A DNA stretch of 64,000 nucleotides from Bacteroidota bacterium. GTDB taxonomy: Bacteria; Bacteroidota; Ignavibacteria; UBA10030; SZUA-254. The notes under the pieces are model-generated. The model did no database searches, had not been told where the DNA came from, and worked only from the letters and a program-made list of their open reading frames with translations. Location: assembly GCA_036522515.1 (NCBI GenBank), contig DATDFQ010000043.1, positions 186,001 through 250,000 on the forward strand. Direction: 5' to 3'. Position 1 is the stretch's first letter; every line of letters starts with the position of its first letter. Below, piece after piece: positions 28,208 to 37,148 of this stretch. The position numbers were made by a program, and so were the translations under genes.

Positions 28208-29599
28208 CTACGTTTGCGGCTTGAGACCGTACTCTTTCAGCTTTGCGTGGAGGGTCGTCCGCCCGATTTTCAGGACGGTTGCGGCTCTCGTGATGTTCCA
28301 GCCCGTTGCCCTCAGGACATTGGAGAGGTGGAGCTTTTCGGCCTCTTTCATCGAAAGGAGAGAATCCCCCGATGAAGACCGTGCGCTGCGGCCGGGAGGC
28401 CGCGCGGGATCGATTCCGAGATCCTCCGCCTCGATCCTGTCCGCTTTCGAGACGACCACACCCCGCTGAACGGCCGACTGCAACTCCCTGATATTCCCGG
28501 GCCATGGATACGATTCCAGGGTCCGCAGCGCGTCAACGGCGAAGAATTTCCCGGGATATTTTTGCGAGTGCTTCCGCAGGAAGAGCTGGGCGATCGCCCG
28601 GACATCCCCCGGCCGGTCGCGAAGCGGCGGGATGTCAAGCTTCATGACATTCAGCCGATACCAGAGGTCGGCGCGAAAACTCCCGGCTTCCACCTCGTCC
28701 GGAAGATTCTTATTTGTCGCCGTGACGATCCGGACATCCGCCGTCCTCTCCGCCGTGTCGCCCACCCGGCGAAAGGTCTTGGTCTCGATAAACTTCAATA
28801 GTTTCTGCTGGAATTTGAGATCGATATGGCCGATCTCATCGACGAAGAGCGTCCCGCCCCGCGCGAGCTCAACCAGTCCCTCCTTCGTAGTGTCTGCTCC
28901 AGTGAATGCCCCCTTCACATGCCCGAACAACTCCGATTCGACCAGGTTTTCGGGGATGATCCCGCAATCGACTCCCACAAAGGGCCTGTCGCTGCGGGCG
29001 CTATTCTCGTGAATGAATCTTGCCAGCACCTCTTTCCCTGAACCGGTTTCGCCATAAAGAAAAATCAGAAAGTCGCTGGCGGCGAAACGTCGGGCCTTCT
29101 CCAACGTTTCGAGCCATGCCCTCGAAACCCCGGCCATTCGTTCGCTGGCATTGGAAAAGCCCTCCGATCGCCCGGCGATGTCGGCGGAGACCTTCAACGA
29201 GCGAAATTCCAGCGCGCGCCGGACGACGACAAGCAATTCGTCGTTGTTGAACGGTTTTTTCAGATAATCGTACGCTCCCCGCTTCATCGCCTCCACGGCA
29301 TTCCGCACGTCGTTCGAACCGGTAAGGATGATCACCGGGGTCAGGCGGGCGTGCGATGTGACGTACTCGAGCACCTCCATGCCGCTGACCCGCGGCAGCC
29401 CCAGGTCGAGGAGCACGAGATCGAAGGATGTTTTGTTGAGGCTGTTGATGGCCGCGGCGCCGTCAACGGCTTCCTGAATCTGGACCGCAAGCTTGTTCAG
29501 GACGCGGGAACTCATCTCACGCGACGAGTCCTCGTCGTCGACGATGAGGATCTTCGACGCGATCCGCACGTCCTTTTCGGGTTTGGATTTCTGTTTCAT
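28208..29599 (-). CDS. NtrC-family sigma-54-dependent response regulator
   Basis: This is a 463-aa activator. The receiver domain (about 15-130) has VDDED and the phosphoacceptor in LVLLDLGLPRVSG (near 62). The AAA+ domain (about 155-390) has Walker A GETGSGKE, the sigma-54 contact loop ESELFGHVKGAFTGA, Walker B GGTLFVDEIGH and the arginine-finger region. A Fis-type helix-turn-helix ends the protein (NITRAATVLKIGRTTLHAKL). No sensor kinase is adjacent. No sigma-54 promoter (TGGCAC-N5-TTGC) was found by eye nearby. The ATG has no strong ribosome site, but the upstream gene ends only 24 bp before. Confidence 0.95.
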   Translation of the reverse strand: MKQKSKPEKDVRIASKILIVDDEDSSREMSSRVLNKLAVQIQEAVDGAAAINSLNKTSFDLVLLDLGLPRVSGMEVLEYVTSHARLTPVIILTGSNDVRNAVEAMKRGAYDYLKKPFNNDELLVVVRRALEFRSLKVSADIAGRSEGFSNASERMAGVSRAWLETLEKARRFAASDFLIFLYGETGSGKEVLARFIHENSARSDRPFVGVDCGIIPENLVESELFGHVKGAFTGADTTKEGLVELARGGTLFVDEIGHIDLKFQQKLLKFIETKTFRRVGDTAERTADVRIVTATNKNLPDEVEAGSFRADLWYRLNVMKLDIPPLRDRPGDVRAIAQLFLRKHSQKYPGKFFAVDALRTLESYPWPGNIRELQSAVQRGVVVSKADRIEAEDLGIDPARPPGRSARSSSGDSLLSMKEAEKLHLSNVLRATGWNITRAATVLKIGRTTLHAKLKEYGLKPQT

Positions 29600-29623
29600 T
29601 CGGATCGGTGGATCATGGACTAT

Positions 29624-30031
29624 TCAGGGGGAGGGAAGCGTCTCTCCGTGGGACGCGCACCATTCGGTGAAAAGGGCAACCACTTCGGAGTAGTACGCGA
29701 CGAAGTCCTGCTGCGTCTTCCCGAGCGGAGACCTGCTCAATCTCCTCTCCCATTTCATGCCTTCCTCCCTCGCGCGGGCTTTTTCCGCGAGATTATGTTG
29801 TACCGGGTCGATCCGGCCCCCGGCCGAAATCACCCCGGGCTGAAGCTCCTCCCGCGTTGCCGGGGTCACCACCATCGCGCCATGTTCACCCATTGAAATG
29901 ACGAGCGCTTCGGGTGCGGATCTCTCCTGCCCGCGCTCTCCGGGGAGGCGCCAGAGGATGTAGCGGTCCACGGCAGGAGCGGTGTGGGCCTGGTCCGGCT
30001 TCCCTATCTCTTTGCGGTGTTCCTCTCCCAT
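29624..30031 (-). CDS. Hypothetical protein, 135 aa
   Basis: The frame between the VPS10 gene and the regulator has clear G/C-ending codon bias and protein-like text, for example YILWRLPGERGQE, EALVISMGEHGAMVVT and QQDFVAYYSEVVALFTEW. I place the start at ATG 30031, overlapping the end of the VPS10 gene by 28 bp; a shorter start at an internal Met is possible. There is no signal peptide or known motif. It may be cytoplasmic and translationally coupled. No family is recognised. Confidence 0.5.
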   Translation of the reverse strand: MGEEHRKEIGKPDQAHTAPAVDRYILWRLPGERGQERSAPEALVISMGEHGAMVVTPATREELQPGVISAGGRIDPVQHNLAEKARAREEGMKWERRLSRSPLGKTQQDFVAYYSEVVALFTEWCASHGETLPSP

Positions 30032-33000
30032 TCTTCGCGCGTCAGGGCTGTGATCGGGTCGAGCTTCATCCCCGTCAGTTTGGGGTTTTCGTCCGCGAGC
30101 TCCTTTGTCATCCACCCTTCGAACTCATGGGTCACATCCGCCAGCTCACGGCCCAGCGCGTCGGTCCTCTCCACCTGGGTCTTCGACGGGCGTCCCTCAT
30201 AGTCAACCACACTGCCGTACAGATCGGCCAGATACTCTCGCAACCGCTCTTCTCCGGTGATCATTCCCCCTTCTTTCGTCGCGACAATTTTTTTTCTGTA
30301 GGTATCGGTCTGCGCCGACGCCGAGCGGAGTGCCCGGGCCAATACGTCGTCAGCCCCCAGTTTCGAGGCCCGGTCGTCGAGATCCCGGCGGAGCTTATTC
30401 ATCCGGACGACGGAGAGATCCATCTCTTCGAGAAGATTGTAGAGTTTCATCGACAGGTCAAACTGCTCCGTCCTCTCTTTCAGGGTATGCTTCGACCGCG
30501 GGTCAGCCAGGACGGTCAGCGCCGTGGTATAGGTATCTTTGTCTTTGATCATCCTCACCGTGTATGTCCCCGGCAGGACACGCGGCCCGGAACCCGCGCT
30601 GAATGCGGCGGTCGCCGCCGCCGGAACTCTCGGCGGCTTCATCCGCATCGACCACATGACTCGGCTCAGGCCGCGCCGCTTGCTGCTGGGGATCGTGCCG
30701 ACAACCTTCCCCTTTCCGTCCAGGACGTCGATCTTCAGGTCGCCGAAAATGTGTCTCTTCTTCTGGTAATACGTGATACTCGCGTCGCCGGGCGGGTTCG
30801 GGCCCGTGTAGGTGGCGTCGCCGTCGGCCCACCCCCCGGACGCTGAAAGCTTCTGCACCGGGGGATTCGCCTTGATGATTATGACATTCTTCGAAAGGTT
30901 CTCCGGGGTCAGGGACCGGAGGGGTGTGATATCGTCCACGATCCAGATTCCGCGGCCGTGTGTGGCTATGACGAGATCGTGATCCCGGGGATGGATCGCA
31001 AGATCGCGGACTGCGACATCCGGAAGGTCGCCGCCTTTGTACTGCGCCCACTGCCGGCCGCCGTCGAGGGAAACCCACAACCCGAACTCGGTGCCGACAA
31101 AGAGGAGATCCTTATCGACGAGGTCTTCTTTGACGACGTGCGCATAGCCGCGGACGCCACTCCCTTCCGCGACCACCGGAGACCAGGTCGCGCCGAAGTC
31201 GGTCGTCCTGTAGACGTACGGCCGCATATCTCCGAATGTGTGGAGGTCGAACGTGGCATAGGCTGTCCCCTCCGCGAAATGGCCGGCATCGATCGAGGAG
31301 ACCCACGCGTTGGAGGGAAGGCCGGTGATATTATGGACCGTGTTCTTCCAGCTTTTTCCGCCGTCCCGGGTCACCTGCAGATTTCCGTCGTCGGTGCCTG
31401 CCCAGACGACCTTTGGATTCCTGGGCGATTCACAGATGGCGTAAATTGTCGTGTGCATCTCCGCCGCGGAATTGTCCACCGTCACGCCGCCCGACTTCTC
31501 CTGCTCCTGTTTGGAGGGGTCGTTCGTGCTCAGATCGGGCGAGATCCGGTCCCACGTCTGCCCGTGGTCGCGCGAGCGGAACAAGAATTGGGCCCCGATG
31601 TAGATCGTCCCTTTCTCGGTCGGACTCACATGGATCGGCGTGTTCCAGTTGAAGCGAAGCTTTCCTTCCTTGTAATGGGGGAGCGGCTTGATGTTGCGGA
31701 TCTCATGCGTCTTGCGGTTCACCCGGCCGATTTCACCACCCTGCGCCTCGGCGTACAGATAGTCGGGGTCGGAGGGATCAACAAACATCCAGAAGCCGTC
31801 GCCGCCGTACATGTTTTCCCACTGGGCGTTCGTAATTCCGCCGGGATACTGGGACTCTCCCACCCAGGAGCTGTTATCCTGCAACCCGCCGTACACATGG
31901 TAAGGCCGGTCCATGTCGACACTGACGTGATAGAATTGTGAGATCGGAAGATTTGCGGCTTTCCACCAGTTGTTCGCGCCGTCGTAGGAATACCAGACTC
32001 CGCCGTCATCCCCGACGATCAGATGGTCGGTGTTCTCGGGATCGATCCAGATGTCGTGAAAGTCCCCGTGCGCCCCGCCGGAGATATTGCTGAAGCTCTT
32101 TCCCCCGTCAGCGCTGACGATCAGCGAGCCGTCCGGTTTGAATATCTTATCCTCATTTTTCGGGTCGACGATCAGATTGGCAAAGTAAAAGGGGCGCCAG
32201 ATCATGGCCTGGCTGCGGTCAAGCGCCCGCCAGGTCATTCCTCCGTCGTCCGAGCGATAGAGGCCGTTGCTCGGCGGCTGGGCCTCGATGAAGGCATAGA
32301 CGACATTCGGCTTGGAGGGTGCCACAGCCACCGCGACTCGCCCCCAGGGCTTCGCCGGAAGGCCCGCGGCGCTCTTTTGAGTAAGCTCTGTCCAGCTCGA
32401 TCCGCCGTCGGTTGTCTTGAAAAGCCCGCTCCCGCTCGGCACTCCCGAGCTATCGCCACCCGAGCGGAACGTCCACCCCTTTCTCCTGAAATCCCAGAGT
32501 CCCGCATAGATCGTTTTCGGATGCTGCGGCGCCATCGAGATGGAGGAGCAACCGGTCGATGAATTCGCGCCTTTGAGGATGTTCGACCAGCTCTTTCCGC
32601 CGTCGGTGGTCTTGTAGAGTCCCCTCTCCTCGCCGTCGCTCCAGAGACGGCCCGGCACCGCGGCGTAGACGATTGAGGTGTTCGACGAATCGACAAGAAT
32701 TCTCGAAATGCGCTCCGATTCTTTGAGTCCCATGTTCGTCCAATTCTCACCGGCGTCGGTCGATTTGTAGATCCCATCGCCGATGGAAACGCTGTTGCGT
32801 GTCCAGGGTTCCCCGGAACCGACCCAGACAGTCTTGGGATTTTTGGGGTCGATCGTGATGGCGCCGATCGATTGTACCGGCTGTTTGTCGAACACCGGTT
32901 TGTAGGTGGTTCCGCCGTTCACCGATTTCCAGACGCCGCCGCTCGCGGCCCCGATATAGACGGTGAGGCGTTGCCCTTCATGGACCGCATCGATCGCGGC

Positions 33001-33171
33001 GACTCTGCCGCTCATTGCGGCGGAGCCGATGTTTCGCGCCCCGAGTCCGGAGATTGTTTCTGCATCGATCTTTACTGGAGAAGTTTGAGCGTGCCCGCCC
33101 GTCAAGAAGGCGATGAGGAACACCAGTGCGAGGGCTACTGCGTGAGACATTTCTAGCAATCTGATTTTCAT
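30004..33171 (-). CDS. Large secreted VPS10/BNR-repeat protein (second paralogue)
   Basis: This is a 1055-aa exoprotein. ATG at 33171 is preferred because it opens a signal peptide (AVALALVFLIAFLTGGHAQ) and has AAGGA upstream; the longer frame adds 12 residues. Many Asp-box blades are visible: VNGGTTYKPVF, TDAGENWTNMG, TTDGGKSWSNIL, TTDGGSSWTELT, SADGGKSFSNI and RDGGKSWKNTV. They fit the two-propeller VPS10/sortilin-like family. The C-terminal region is helical. It shares layout with 13918-17076 but is clearly divergent. It follows the LolA-like gene by 35 bp. Confidence 0.87.
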   Translation of the reverse strand: MKIRLLEMSHAVALALVFLIAFLTGGHAQTSPVKIDAETISGLGARNIGSAAMSGRVAAIDAVHEGQRLTVYIGAASGGVWKSVNGGTTYKPVFDKQPVQSIGAITIDPKNPKTVWVGSGEPWTRNSVSIGDGIYKSTDAGENWTNMGLKESERISRILVDSSNTSIVYAAVPGRLWSDGEERGLYKTTDGGKSWSNILKGANSSTGCSSISMAPQHPKTIYAGLWDFRRKGWTFRSGGDSSGVPSGSGLFKTTDGGSSWTELTQKSAAGLPAKPWGRVAVAVAPSKPNVVYAFIEAQPPSNGLYRSDDGGMTWRALDRSQAMIWRPFYFANLIVDPKNEDKIFKPDGSLIVSADGGKSFSNISGGAHGDFHDIWIDPENTDHLIVGDDGGVWYSYDGANNWWKAANLPISQFYHVSVDMDRPYHVYGGLQDNSSWVGESQYPGGITNAQWENMYGGDGFWMFVDPSDPDYLYAEAQGGEIGRVNRKTHEIRNIKPLPHYKEGKLRFNWNTPIHVSPTEKGTIYIGAQFLFRSRDHGQTWDRISPDLSTNDPSKQEQEKSGGVTVDNSAAEMHTTIYAICESPRNPKVVWAGTDDGNLQVTRDGGKSWKNTVHNITGLPSNAWVSSIDAGHFAEGTAYATFDLHTFGDMRPYVYRTTDFGATWSPVVAEGSGVRGYAHVVKEDLVDKDLLFVGTEFGLWVSLDGGRQWAQYKGGDLPDVAVRDLAIHPRDHDLVIATHGRGIWIVDDITPLRSLTPENLSKNVIIIKANPPVQKLSASGGWADGDATYTGPNPPGDASITYYQKKRHIFGDLKIDVLDGKGKVVGTIPSSKRRGLSRVMWSMRMKPPRVPAAATAAFSAGSGPRVLPGTYTVRMIKDKDTYTTALTVLADPRSKHTLKERTEQFDLSMKLYNLLEEMDLSVVRMNKLRRDLDDRASKLGADDVLARALRSASAQTDTYRKKIVATKEGGMITGEERLREYLADLYGSVVDYEGRPSKTQVERTDALGRELADVTHEFEGWMTKELADENPKLTGMKLDPITALTREEWERNTAKR

Positions 33172-33206
33172 AGCTGCTGATTCCTTGAGTGCGATGATTA
33201 AATTCA

Positions 33207-33956
33207 TTATTTGCCGCTCGCCGGGGTGCCGGCAACGACCGGTTTCTCGAAGCGGCTCTCGTCGATGGGCACGTTCGCCTCAATCTTCTCGTACGTTATT
33301 TTCCCCTTTTGCTGGTCGCCCTTTGAGCCGGTCTCAACCGAGAAGGGGAGGTACCAGCCGTCCACCTCCTTATAGTCGCCCAGAATCGTCTCGTACTCGC
33401 GTTCCGCGCCACGCACCACCCGTTTGATATCGATCTTGATCGGAACATAATAGTCGGTGTCCATGTAGTAGTACCGGATATCCCCGTTCGCGAGCGTCAC
33501 CTTCAGCTTGAGTGCGTCGGTTCCCTCAACGGGCTCCATGCCGACAAATTCCACCTTGTTCCCCTTCGCACGATAGTCGATCATCGGACCGTCGAAATCG
33601 GCGTCTTCGAGGATCTGTTTCATCTCCTCCTCGCCGAGCGATTCGGGGTCTTTCTTTCCGCCCCAGGGCTGTATCTTCCACCCTGACTTGCCGTTGTAGG
33701 CGTTGATCCCGGTGAGGCCCTGGATCGAGAACTCGCGCCGGACGAGGTTGGGGCGCTTGTTCTCCTGCCCGACCGTCGCCTCGAAACCGCCGCCGCCCGT
33801 GAATTTTCCCGTGCGGCGAAGCGTTTTCACCGCCTGAATCTTCTCCATGCCGCCGACGGTCTTGAGGTACTTGGCAAGGATTTCGTCAGCAGTCTGAGCG
33901 GGGGCGGGGCTGACCAGAAACGCAAAGAGTGCCGCTTGAAGTGCGAATCGACGCAT
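33207..33956 (-). CDS. Exported LolA-like protein
   Basis: This 249-aa protein has a signal peptide (MRRFALQAALFAFLVSPAPAQ), followed by TADEILAKYLKTVGGMEKIQ and a beta-rich body. That is the pattern of 'outer membrane lipoprotein-sorting protein'-type LolA/LolB-fold proteins, which are common ahead of peptidases and exoproteins in this group. ATG 33956 has GGAGGAATACCAT upstream; the longer frame to 33995 does not. A strong promoter lies at 34013-34041, making this the first gene of the run through the VPS10 protein to the NtrC regulator. The precise role is unknown. Confidence 0.75.
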   Translation of the reverse strand: MRRFALQAALFAFLVSPAPAQTADEILAKYLKTVGGMEKIQAVKTLRRTGKFTGGGGFEATVGQENKRPNLVRREFSIQGLTGINAYNGKSGWKIQPWGGKKDPESLGEEEMKQILEDADFDGPMIDYRAKGNKVEFVGMEPVEGTDALKLKVTLANGDIRYYYMDTDYYVPIKIDIKRVVRGAEREYETILGDYKEVDGWYLPFSVETGSKGDQQKGKITYEKIEANVPIDESRFEKPVVAGTPASGK

Positions 33957-34012
33957 ATGGTATTCCTCCATCTGAGCAGTGGATATTGAGTACACCGGGA
34001 GTGGAACGAGGT

Positions 34013-34041
34013 AGTTTACTGAAATTGAGTCGAAATGTCAA
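34013..34041 (-). promoter_or_regulatory. Strong sigma-70-like promoter
   Basis: On the minus strand TTGACA (34041-34036), 17 bases and TAAACT (34018-34013) are close to consensus. The promoter drives the LolA-like gene about 50 bp downstream. Confidence 0.7.
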
Positions 34042-34058
34042 TTGACCCCCGAGCGCCG

Positions 34059-34197
34059 GTGGTGTCTCAATTTGGCCGAAGGTCTCTCCACCTCGTCATG
34101 CTGACATGCTCCTGGTCAGCATCTTTCAACTCTCTTGTAAAGATCCCGACCTAAAACATGTCGGGATGACGAGCAAAAAATGAAATTGCGACACCAC
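34059..34197. repeat. MITE-like element with 15-bp terminal inverted repeats
   Basis: GTGGTGTCTCAATTT (34059-34073) is repeated inverted at 34183-34197 with one mismatch. The inside has a CTCGTCATGCTGACATG segment and a GTCGGGATGACGAG end that pair in part. Its terminal sequence resembles that of the 'CATCCTGAG' elements at 3877 and 56429, but the core differs. A fragment of its core recurs at 56589-56627. It contains no coding sequence and lies between the ABC permease and the LolA-like promoter. Confidence 0.8.
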
Positions 34198-34211
34198 ATA
34201 AGCGCTAATCC

Positions 34212-35690
34212 TTAATCGTTCCTCAACGCTTCCACCGGATCTATCCTCGCGGCCCGGGAAGCGGGATAGAGGCCCGCCACGACGGCCACGCCGATGCCGA
34301 TCGCCAGGGCGATCAGGATCAACCAGAGCGGCAGGGCGAAGAGCTCGAGCTCCGGAATGCCTTCCCTTCGCATATAGATATGGGCGACGACAGAGACAAT
34401 CCGTGTGATCACCCAGCCGAACAGGATGCCGATGGAGGAGCCGATGAATCCCATCGCCCCCGATTCCGCGAGGAAGAGCGCTCTGATCTCCCTGTCATCG
34501 GCTCCGAGCGACTTGAAGATCCCGATCTCCCGTTTCCGCTCGAGGATCGACATGACCATCGTGTTGACGATCCCGAGAGACGCCGTCACGAGCGCGAGCA
34601 ACCCCACCAGGCCCAGAGCCGTATTGAAATAGACAAACGTTTTCTGGATTTCCTCGAACGCCTCGGCAAAGCTGAAGGTCCTGTACCCCATCGCTTCGAT
34701 CGAATCCTTCACCGATGTATAGAGGACGTGGGGATCGAAGTTGACCGTGAGCTGGGAAAAAGTCTTCCCCGACGGGTCATCCGCGGAGGAAAAGAGGTTT
34801 CCGGAGCTCATTGCGGCGAACAGGTCGGTCGGATTTCCGCTCATGCCGCTCCGCGTAAATCGCTCCCCCGTCCTGAACGGGATGATCACCGGCTCCATCC
34901 GGACCCTCCCCACCTGCTCCGTTTCCATGACCCCGGAAACCGTCAGCGTATCGCTCACAGTCCGGCGTGCGTTTAGGAATCCAGCCACGAACCGACGCAC
35001 CGCCTCGTTTGCCTCGGCTCGAATCACCCGGCTCCGGTAGGCCAGGTTGAAGAGGAGCGAATCAACATGAATGCGCCGGAGCCTGTCGAGCGCGGTCACA
35101 CCCCCGTCGGCGAGGACGTGCCCGAACGCGCTGTCGATCGTCGAGACCTGCACCGAGACGATGCAGTGCAGGCCGACAAGCGAATCGGGGAACGTGGTTC
35201 CCAATCGCTTGAGAAGGTTCGCGGAGAGGACCACCTGCCGCGAGGTGTCGGCGTCGAAGATTTTCCCCGCGCGCAGCCTCGAAAAGAGCTTCGTCTGAAG
35301 CGCCGCCCGGGAGAGCGCTTGCGCGCGCGCATCGATGAGCGAATCCCCGAGCCGGAGCTTCACCGAAAAGAGGTCGTACGGATAGACCAGAAGAACTCCG
35401 GGGATCTTCCCGATCCGTTCGGTCGCCGCCGCGTCGAGCCGGGCAGAGTTCAACGCCGCATTGAGGCCCTCAGGCTCGTTCGGCCTCCGCTGGGGATAGA
35501 CCTGGATCGTCGTGAGAAGCCCGAGCTCTCTGAACTGCCTGTCGATATTCTCCTTGGTGCCTGCTCCGAACGAAACCATCGAGACGAATGCGGCGATGGC
35601 GATGACGATCCCGGCGATTGTCAGGCCGGTTCGTAATTTCATCCTCCAGAGGTTTCCGGCCGAGATCGCAAGCAGGTCGCGGGCGGTCAC
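34212..35690 (-). CDS. FtsX/MacB-like ABC transporter permease
   Basis: This is a 492-aa permease with an N-terminal helix (LTIAGIVIAIAAFVSMVSFGAGT, partly quoted, near 20-42). A long periplasmic domain (about 45-345) follows, then three C-terminal helices with GLVGLLALVTASLGIVNTM and ILERKREIGIFKSLGAD. It forms a pair with the ATPase gene, whose stop its GTG start overlaps (GTGA). Such LolCDE/MacB-like exporters act on lipoproteins or peptides; the substrate is unknown here. It ends 14 bp from a MITE-like repeat. Confidence 0.9.
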   Translation of the reverse strand: MTARDLLAISAGNLWRMKLRTGLTIAGIVIAIAAFVSMVSFGAGTKENIDRQFRELGLLTTIQVYPQRRPNEPEGLNAALNSARLDAAATERIGKIPGVLLVYPYDLFSVKLRLGDSLIDARAQALSRAALQTKLFSRLRAGKIFDADTSRQVVLSANLLKRLGTTFPDSLVGLHCIVSVQVSTIDSAFGHVLADGGVTALDRLRRIHVDSLLFNLAYRSRVIRAEANEAVRRFVAGFLNARRTVSDTLTVSGVMETEQVGRVRMEPVIIPFRTGERFTRSGMSGNPTDLFAAMSSGNLFSSADDPSGKTFSQLTVNFDPHVLYTSVKDSIEAMGYRTFSFAEAFEEIQKTFVYFNTALGLVGLLALVTASLGIVNTMVMSILERKREIGIFKSLGADDREIRALFLAESGAMGFIGSSIGILFGWVITRIVSVVAHIYMRREGIPELELFALPLWLILIALAIGIGVAVVAGLYPASRAARIDPVEALRND

Positions 35691-36403
35691 TCGGTCTCCC
35701 TCCCCGCCAACCTTCCCCCCTCGGTCGATACGATCTTTCCATACTGCATGCGGATCAGGCGGTGCGAACTATGCTGCGCCATCTCGATATTGTGCGTGAC
35801 CATCACGATGGTCAGTCCCGCCCCGTTCAGTTCGGAGAGAAGTTGCGCGATCTGGCCGGCGTTATCGTGGTCGAGGTTGCCCGTCGGCTCATCGGCAAGC
35901 AGGATCTCGGGTTTCTTGACGATCGCCCGGGCGACCGCCACACGCTGCTGTTCTCCGCCCGAGAGGTCTGAAGGCCTGTGGGTGATCCGGTCCGACAGGC
36001 CGAGTTGTCCGAGGGCCTCCGTCGCAAGCCTGCGGCGTTCCGCAGGTGGGGTCTGATTGAAGAAGAGCCCCGTTTCGACATTCTGTAGCGCGGTATAGTG
36101 GCTGATCAGATTGAACGACTGGAAGATCATGCCGACTTTGTAGGCGCGGTAGGCAGAGAGCTGTTTCCTCGACAAACTCGAAAGCGCGGAACGTTCGAAC
36201 TCAACGGTTCCCGAACTGGGAGTATCCAATCCCGCGAGGAGATTCAGAAGCGTCGATTTGCCCGAACCCGAAGATCCGACGATGCCGACGAATTCGCCGC
36301 GCCCGATGTCAAGCGAAACGCCGTCGAGGGCCCGGACCTCCTGAGGACCGCGTTTGTAGGCCCGGCAGAGGTCGACGGTGCGCAACCAGGGATGCCCGGG
36401 CAT
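35687..36403 (-). CDS. ABC transporter ATPase (LolD/MacB type)
   Basis: This 238-aa nucleotide-binding subunit has Walker A GSSGSGKSTLLNLLAG (near 41), a Q-loop in GMIFQSFNL, the signature LSGGEQQRVAVARAI (near 145), Walker B LLADEPTGNLD and the switch His in VMVTHN. That is the complete set, so it should be active. The size and LSGGEQQRV form fit the LolD/MacB export subfamily. It is coupled to the downstream permease and lies 22 bp after the Mug-like gene. Confidence 0.95.
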   Translation of the reverse strand: MPGHPWLRTVDLCRAYKRGPQEVRALDGVSLDIGRGEFVGIVGSSGSGKSTLLNLLAGLDTPSSGTVEFERSALSSLSRKQLSAYRAYKVGMIFQSFNLISHYTALQNVETGLFFNQTPPAERRRLATEALGQLGLSDRITHRPSDLSGGEQQRVAVARAIVKKPEILLADEPTGNLDHDNAGQIAQLLSELNGAGLTIVMVTHNIEMAQHSSHRLIRMQYGKIVSTEGGRLAGRETE

Positions 36404-36425
36404 GATCAGGATCGGTGGAGGTGGT

Positions 36426-37052
36426 TCAGGAGGGGCCGGGGGTCTGCGTGATCTGACTCTCCAGTACTTTCAGGCGGTCGGCGAGGTCGTCAAAGAGCTG
36501 CTCCATGGCATCGTTCTCCTTGCCGCGGGCGATGGTGCTCCCCAGGAGCCAGATTTCGGAAGCGCCTATGGAGAAATCCTGTTTCCCCTTCTGCCGGCTC
36601 GCCGAAGGATAGAGGGGATTCCAACTCCGGCTGAAGCTTTCCTCCCTGGAGACAAAGGCGATGATCATCGGTTTGAACTTTTCCATCTTCTGCACGAACT
36701 TCTTCACATCGTCGATTGTGGGCTCCGCTCCCGGATCGTCTTCCCTTCCGGCGACCCGTCTCCGGTTAAGAACGGTTAAGCCGACCCTTTGTTTCAACAG
36801 CGCTGATTCCTTTTTCTCGAAAAAGAACTTCTTGTAAATTTCATTGAGCGCACCGGACTGATTGACGTCCAGGAGGATTTTGCGTTCGGAGGGGGGTATG
36901 ACCGCCGAGGGAGTGAAACCCGCGTACTCCAAAAGCTCCCAAAACCGGTCGTTTGCCCCGAGATGATAAAAACCCAGTTCATCCGAGAGTTCCGAAATGA
37001 TTGTTCCGACAAAGACAACGCGCAGGTTTCTGGCCAAAATCTCAGGGAGCAT
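36426..37052 (-). CDS. Mug/TDG-like uracil-DNA glycosylase fold protein, probably inactive
   Basis: The N-terminus (LRVVFVGT...GFYHLGANDRFWELLEYAGFT, about 10-53) follows the E. coli Mug sequence closely, and the end (GASEIWLLGSTIARGK, about 166-181) matches the Mug C-terminal motif region. However, the catalytic motif GINPG, which supplies the Asn, is GTIIS here. The C-terminal NPSGLSR is STIARGK. An insertion (about 75-105, rich in K, F and E) replaces the short Mug loop. The family fold is well supported; base-excision activity is doubtful. GAGG precedes the ATG. It lies just before the ABC pair. Confidence 0.7.
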   Translation of the reverse strand: MLPEILARNLRVVFVGTIISELSDELGFYHLGANDRFWELLEYAGFTPSAVIPPSERKILLDVNQSGALNEIYKKFFFEKKESALLKQRVGLTVLNRRRVAGREDDPGAEPTIDDVKKFVQKMEKFKPMIIAFVSREESFSRSWNPLYPSASRQKGKQDFSIGASEIWLLGSTIARGKENDAMEQLFDDLADRLKVLESQITQTPGPS

Positions 37053-37148
37053 GATGCCTCATGGTAGTGTGTGACGCGGCAGGCGGGATACCCCGGTCTG
37101 GTGAAGTGAATGTACGAAATTTGAGGGAGATATCAACGGAGGCGGGAG

